Of a DNA stretch of 64,000 bases, positions 59,008 through 64,000 are shown piece by piece. This DNA comes from Neocallimastix lanati (nom. inval.). Taxonomy: Eukaryota; Neocallimastigomycota; Neocallimastigomycetes; Neocallimastigales; Neocallimastigaceae. Position numbers and translations under genes: made by a program. The stretch lies in NCBI GenBank assembly GCA_016946835.1, contig JACVTC010000102.1, positions 96,001 to 160,000 on the forward strand, given 5' to 3'. Below the pieces are notes generated by a model. The model made no database searches. It was not told the DNA's origin and saw nothing but the letters and a program-made list of their open reading frames with translations. Numbering within the stretch: position 1 is the first letter of the stretch; each line of letters starts with the position of its first letter.

Positions 59008-59514
59008 TTATATTTTATATCTAATAATAATCAACAATGCTATTTCAAATATAATATAGCATAATGCATTTAAATAGCAAATGTGTTGTTTGTTGATTAC
59101 GTTATTGTTACAATAATATGATAATTTTGCAATGCAGTATTTGATATTTATTTTTTTTTTCTTTCCTTTGTGAAGAAATGACAGCAGCAAATTATTAATC
59201 CCATGGCAAATACAAATATTAGTATACACCCAAAAAAAAATAGCATATACAAGACCAAAATCGACACGACCTCCGTTTTCTTCATGTCTTTTACTTTGTT
59301 GGGTACAACCGTCTTTACACATTTTGGAAGAGCATTCATCATTGTTTTCACAATTATAATCCCATTCTTTACCGCAATGCATATATGTACTTTCTTTTAT
59401 AAAAAGAAAACCAGGAACATAAGTGTCATCGCAGTGAATTATCGTCTCATTGTCATTATAGGTACATACAAACAGAGGGAATATATCAAGAAGGTTATGT
59501 TTGTATAGAAACAT
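59008..59514 (-). pseudogene. Cys-rich single-pass membrane protein, frameshifted
   Basis: The 168-codon frame from the ATG at 59514 holds VCTYNDNETIIHCDD and a Cys module (YMHCGKEWDYNCENNDECSS, KMCKDGC). After the A9 run near 59230 its membrane helix is poor. In the neighbouring frame the same bases give a clean helix and basic stop-transfer end (LVLYMLFFFGCILIFVFAMG, ICCCHFFTKERKKK, ending near 59148). A one-base shift before the helix, around 59240-59310, reconciles both. The layout matches 45412-46150. The short N-terminus suggests the outer domains are missing. It could be one homopolymer error away from a gene. Confidence 0.55.
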
Positions 59515-59613
59515 TAATAAGGGAATTTGTCAATAAAAATAGAGATATTAATCAAAAGCAAGAGGTATTAAATTTATTAAAATTATTTATTAAGTCTAAT
59601 AAAATTATTTCCA

Positions 59614-61245
59614 ATGGATAAAGAGAATAAATTTTTAGGGATAACGGTAGGTGGAGGTCATTCAAATGAAATTAAAAACTTGTTTAATGAAATTTACAAA
59701 AATCGAGTCAAATGTAAATAGAAGAGATCCAAAATGTAGTGTAGTAAAACGAAAAAATTATTCATGTAGTAAAAATTAAAATTAATAAATCATATGATAC
59801 TAAAAATAATATTAATACATTATTAGAAAGTTTTAAAGATAAGAATATTAACTTTTAAAGAATTTATTAAATATAGAGAACAGTGATGATTATAATAATA
59901 AAATTGAAAATACTGTAAACATTGATGATTTTTGGAAAATTTTATTTAACTTATATAAAGAAAATAGTCATCAATTTAGTATGGAAGAAAGAATCGATAG
60001 AGTAAAAAACATCAATGAAATCATTAACGGTTATAAAGATGATATTTCTAATTCAAAAAACAAAAATGTAAAAAAATCAGTAAAGATAATATAGAAAATA
60101 TAGAAAATGTATTAATTAATATTGTACATTATAAAAGGATTGAATTTAATGAAATTAATGATATTAATCTTATTGATTATAATGATGATTCAAAACCTAA
60201 TTATTTTAAAGAAAAGTTTTTAAAAGTATTACATAAATTAGTTAAATTAATAAATAAATCTAAATCAATAAGAATTAAATTTAATAAGGAAGATTCTGAT
60301 TTAAAAATTAAGTCCAAAAACTATTGGTGGTGTAGTTAATAATGATGAATCAATAAAAGAACTTTTCATTGAAGTAGAAAAATTAAGAAATATCAGATAA
60401 TGATTTAAAATATATAGCTATGAATTTGATGTATTACAAAATATTGTACTATGAATTATTTAAAGAAAGTAAACCAAGTGATAATAGTGAATTAATAAAC
60501 AAAAGTAAATAACGAACTTAATAATAAAATAGGAAATGAACATTTAAATGTGAAAGTTATACCATCTGAAAATAACTTGATAATAGATGAAAATATTGAA
60601 AGTCTTACAGCAGATATATTAAAGTCTGATGATACTTCTGAAGATATTAAGGAAGCTATATTTAATGATTTTGAATATAATATTAAAAATAGCAATGATG
60701 AAAAATTAGTGGAAGAGACGTTCAATTATATTAATGAAGTTAAAGAATATATTCTATTGAATGAAACAGAAATAAAAAATTATGATAGAGAAACATTAGA
60801 AAAAACATAAATATAAAATTATTAAATTTTTTAAATGGGTTAAAAATTATAATTCGCTAATTCATAATGTTAATATTAAAGAGTATACATCTAATGGAGA
60901 AAGTAAAAATAATAAAGGGGATATTGAACACATTAAATTAAGTAGTGAATTAACCAATCATATAAACTAAATTAAAGATAGTTTAGAAATGGCCGTTGCA
61001 TTAAATGAAATTGAGCATTCAAAAAATACAGATTTTGATAAATTATCCAATATAGAAGCATTTGCAATATTTGTAGCTAGTAACAAAGATGGAAAGTTAA
61101 TTAAAAAAAAAAAAAAAAGATACCAAAGGCACCTTAATTCCTATTTCTATTCCAATAACTATTAACGGAGAAGAATAAGTAATTAGTATTAAGGATGCTG
61201 TTCCTGATTTAAGAAATGTTAAGAGTTGTGAAACTTGGATTTAAT
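59614..61245 (+). pseudogene. Relic of the giant secreted helical family, many lesions
   Basis: Coding-like sequence in all three frames with more than ten stops and shifts. Readable blocks: LGITVGGGHSNEIKNLFNEI near the ATG at 59614, NIDDFWKILFNLYKENSHQF, KVIPSENNLIIDENIESLTA (60550-60810), GDIEHIKLSSELTNHIN and FDKLSNIEAFAIFVASNKDG. The last readable part, SIPITINGEE then IKDAVPDLRNVK (61140-61235), resembles LSINIKGSGEPEEY...DIIPSLRNLE of the intact protein (32585-32665). There this block is N-terminal, so domain order may differ. The composition also fits the family. Assignment is moderate because no single block is long. Confidence 0.5.
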
Positions 61246-61322
61246 AATTATATCAACTTTATTAATATGTTTTAGAATAAAGAGTTGCAAAGAGTAAATT
61301 ATTTCAAAATTAGATGTTTTTA

Positions 61323-61387
61323 TACTTTTACAATGTGGCTTATATATAATATTTAATATATAATATATAAGCCACATTGTAAAAGTA
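61323..61387. repeat. Perfect hairpin, 25-bp arms, 15-bp loop
   Basis: The arms 61323-61347 and 61363-61387 are exact reverse complements (TACTTTTACAATGTGGCTTA and so on), with an A/T loop. It is free-standing in AT-rich DNA 80 bp after the relic above. The GC-containing part (CAATGTGGC) shows the match is not just AT-rich chance. No target duplication beyond the arms. Confidence 0.85.
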
Positions 61388-61746
61388 ATTACTAATTCTA
61401 TTTTTTTAATTATTAATATTTGTTTATAAAAATTAATAATATAAAATTCAAGTTAAAGATTTTATCTCTCTAAATTACTAATTAATAATTTAGTGTCTAT
61501 TTAAAAAATAATTAACTTTTTTTTTTATAATTAAAATTTCTTTAAAGTTCATTATCTCGCTTCCTAGTGGTTCAATAAGGTTGAAATTAACATATGTTGT
61601 AGTTCTCAGTCGTAGCTTTCCAATGAATATAATGTTAGCAGGAAACTACTGTGTAATATTTCCGTTTCTTGTCGAGTTATTGTTATTTTTCTTCTGAATA
61701 TTTTGGTCAAATCCATAAGGATTAAATTAAATTAAATTATCTTTAA

Positions 61747-61965
61747 TGGGAGAGTTGCATTTCCCCAAATTGCATTTCGCCAAGTGGCGTAGTATTGAAA
61801 TGTTGTATTTCGCCAGGTTGCAATTCGACAAGTGGAAGAATAAATAAATATTAATTCAAAATAATTTTTTTTAAACTTGTTTTTATTCAATATTAATAAT
61901 ATTTAATTTTATTTATTGGTTTATTTATTTATTTAATAATTTTCAAATTTGGCGAAATAACTCCC
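61747..61965. mobile_element. MITE, 219 bp, with 8-bp target-site duplication
   Basis: The left end TGGGAGAGTTGCATTTCCCC and right end GGCGAAATAACTCCC form imperfect terminal inverted repeats of about 22-26 bp. ATCTTTAA flanks both sides (61739-61746 and 61966-61973). Inside the left end the motif GCATTTCGCCAA is repeated three or four times (61747-61840). The middle is AT-rich with an AAAT/TTTA tract. It is too short to code. An 8-bp duplication suits hAT-type (or Merlin/Mutator-like) transposases; none is in the window. Fragments of the family lie at 146-215, 975-1095, 30833-31330 and 32077-32165. Confidence 0.8.
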
Positions 61966-62129
61966 ATCTTTAATAAATTAGTTCAAACCCTTTGGTTTCT
62001 AATTATTTAATGGTTCTAATATTTGTTAGAAACAATTAATGTTTTTAAGACTTTATTGTAATTAGATTTTTTATTATATATTTTTTAAAAATAATAAATT
62101 TTGAATAAATATTTATAATAATTCTAAAA

Positions 62130-62215
62130 ATAAACAATTAAGCTCTTCCATTTTGTGCTGGATTATATGATACCATTACTTGATGGTTGATGCCATTGAT
62201 TAGAATAGTTAATTT
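62130..62215 (-). pseudogene. Tiny copia integrase fragment
   Basis: On the minus strand about 28 residues read GKLTILINGINHQVMVSYNP and AQNGRA. NG..HQ....YNPAQNGRAE is the copia integrase stretch around the third catalytic residue. The flanks are unrelated, so this is an isolated scrap, not part of the 20-27 kb element. Confidence 0.5.
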
Positions 62216-62260
62216 CCCATTTCTATAATAATATTAATAATTATACAAAGAAATTTACTA

Positions 62261-62621
62261 TTACACTTTTTTCAAATCTGAAATATTAATATTTTCAAAA
62301 TCATTATCAGAAATGTTAAAATTTAATTTAAGAAGATATTTAGACATATCAGTATTATAATATTCTTTATTTCTATAAGATTCTTCAAGTATTATTTTAA
62401 AATTTATTTCATTTAAAGTACAAATTTGAGTTTTATATAATAAATTTAAGAAATATTCCATAAATTTACGGACATATTCAATTATAACTTATTTCATTAA
62501 AATGAGTTTCAAAATTTATCACCGAAAAAAAAAAAAAAAATATTTATATTGCAATAACTTTTCAATAAATTCTTTTTTACTAAATACTTATTATTATTGT
62601 CATTAATAATATTTAAAAAAA

Positions 62622-62652
<31 letters not shown>

Positions 62653-63080
62653 TCTAAATTTAATTTGTTAAATTGAAATATTCAATGTTTAAATTTTGAG
62701 TCAACAATATAGTAGCAAATTTCTAAACCTTCATTATTAAAAAGCAGCTTCTTTGAATAAATGTTCTAAATCAAAATGAGTAAAATTAAAACTTGAATGA
62801 TGATATATAACTTTGTGAAGTAAAACTTAAATATTTTTCAAATTTTTCCGGATTTACGATATCCAATGAAAGATTTTCAAAATAAATATTACTAAAATTT
62901 ACCACTCTATATTTTAATATATCTTATATAAAATATTATATCCAAAATAGTTTAATGTTACGTACAATTAAATAGTATTCATTAATAACTTTATAAAATT
63001 TTTCTCTAGAACTAACTTATATTCAAGCAAAGTTTTAAGAATATGAAATTTTTTTTGGTACAGAAACTATATATAATGTA
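62261..63080 (-). pseudogene. Unrecognised coding relic
   Basis: A 66-codon frame (62461-62261, ILEESYRNKEYYNTDMSKYL) is followed to its right by further minus-strand pieces in other frames (VNPEKFEKYLSFTSQSYISS near 62830-62880, FDLEHLFKEAAF near 62750, FYKVINEYYLIVRN near 62970). Composition and direction agree over about 800 bp, so a single decayed gene is plausible. The family was not recognised. Confidence 0.4.
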
Positions 63081-63084
63081 TTAT

Positions 63085-64000
63085 AATTAACTATATCTTA
63101 CTTTTTAAATAAAAAAAATAATGAACTATATCAAAAATTATTTATTTTTTTTAAAATGATATTACTTTAATATTTTATTTGATAAAATATTATTAATGAA
63201 TTAAAATATATTATTATTTTAAATAAAAATTTTAAAACCATTTTATTAAATTTTTATACAAAAAAAAAAAAAAAAAAAAAAATTGATATAACTAGTTTCG
63301 TCCTAACTCTTTAAAGAGACATAATAACATATAATGTTAAAATATTTAAATGATATAAATTATAGGTTTGATAAAACACTTTGCTTTATAATTTAATCTA
63401 TATTACTTTATTATAATTTTTTTTTTTTTTTTAAAAATTATTACTTTCCACTTTTAACTAAACTTGTTATCTTCACCTATGAATCATTAAATTTTTTTAT
63501 TCTATTAATTAAATAAAATAAACTATTTTAAATTTTAAAGTATAATTAATATTTAATTAATTTCATACCAATATCTTTTATTATATGAATAATTTAAAGA
63601 TATAAAATTAAATATATAATAAAATATTGATAATATAAAATTTTTTTTTTTTTTTTTTTTAAAATTGATAGTAATTATAATATTTTTTTTAATTTAACCA
63701 CCCTTAGGCCTTCTTAATCTTTTATTTAAATTTTTATAATGAATAAGGTTTATTAGTATATTTCATATAAATATTTTTATAAATGAAGATGATCATTGTG
63801 GTACAGTTAATATTTTAATATTTATCAACCTGATATTTATTACATTAAAACTTTATATTTAAACAATATATCTATATCTAATATATAATAACTATTATTT
63901 AAATTAAAAGTAATAGATATAAAATATTATATAAAAAATATATTTTTATATTTTTATGAAATTAAAATAAAATTCAAAAGGTTAAAAACTGATTTTTAAT
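63085..64000. other. Gene-free AT-rich stretch to the window end
   Basis: Contains A21 (63261-63281), T-runs (63418-63432, 63642-63660) and a short GC-richer patch at 63700-63715. No gene was seen. Confidence 0.6.

Overview
This window most likely comes from an anaerobic gut fungus (Neocallimastigomycota). The evidence is the extremely AT-rich, homopolymer-laden intergenic DNA, fungal-type dockerin repeats, a hevein-type chitin-binding (CBM18) domain, an AAA-ATPase-like/PD-(D/E)XK gene, many ankyrin repeats and Thr-rich secreted proteins. The genus cannot be set from the sequence alone. Nothing looks prokaryotic and no CRISPR array, rRNA or intact tRNA gene was seen.

Only three long genes look intact: a mucin-like secreted protein (17317-18477), a 1411-residue secreted protein of unknown function (32407-36642) and a large ankyrin-repeat protein (52697-55297, possibly starting at 52554). 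The rest of the coding DNA is broken. A secreted CBM18 protein (1609-5841) carries two frameshifts and one in-frame stop, yet matches the intact 1411-residue protein in length and layout. A PI-PLC-like/lectin-like/dockerin gene (about 56400-58935), an AAA-ATPase-like/PD-(D/E)XK gene (47582-49422), Cys-rich membrane proteins (45412-46150, 59008-59514), Ser-rich proteins (6216-7215, 46732-47200) and a small secreted Cys-containing protein (9175-9690) are also decayed. Some single-base shifts fall in homopolymers and could be sequencing errors.

Left part (1-20 kb): transposon-like debris and a microsatellite, the CBM18 gene, relics of related families, a split ankyrin gene, a LINE-like endonuclease scrap, several tRNA-related SINE-like repeats, long gene-free AT-rich stretches and the mucin-like gene. 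Centre (20.4-27.3 kb): a degenerate Ty1/copia element on the minus strand with two LTRs, leader hairpin repeats and a primer-binding site that appears to match the 5' half of tRNA-Lys(CUU). Centre right (32-43 kb): the intact giant secreted gene, AT-rich tandem repeats, a SINE, an LTR-like sequence and a Ty3/gypsy relic with a striking foldback. Right part (44-64 kb): Cys-rich relics, the AAA-ATPase-like pseudogene cut by a SINE, an (TTTTA)n microsatellite, ankyrin genes, the PI-PLC/dockerin pseudogene, a relic of the giant secreted family, a perfect hairpin and a MITE with an 8-bp target duplication.

The most promising undescribed system is the giant secreted family. The window holds one intact copy, one broken copy and two relics. 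They share helical segments and, in the two long members, a His/Asn/Gly-rich tail; one member carries a chitin-binding domain. The PI-PLC gene with dockerin repeats is the other strong lead, because it suggests a lipid-active or phosphodiesterase-like protein that could once have docked on a fungal cellulosome.
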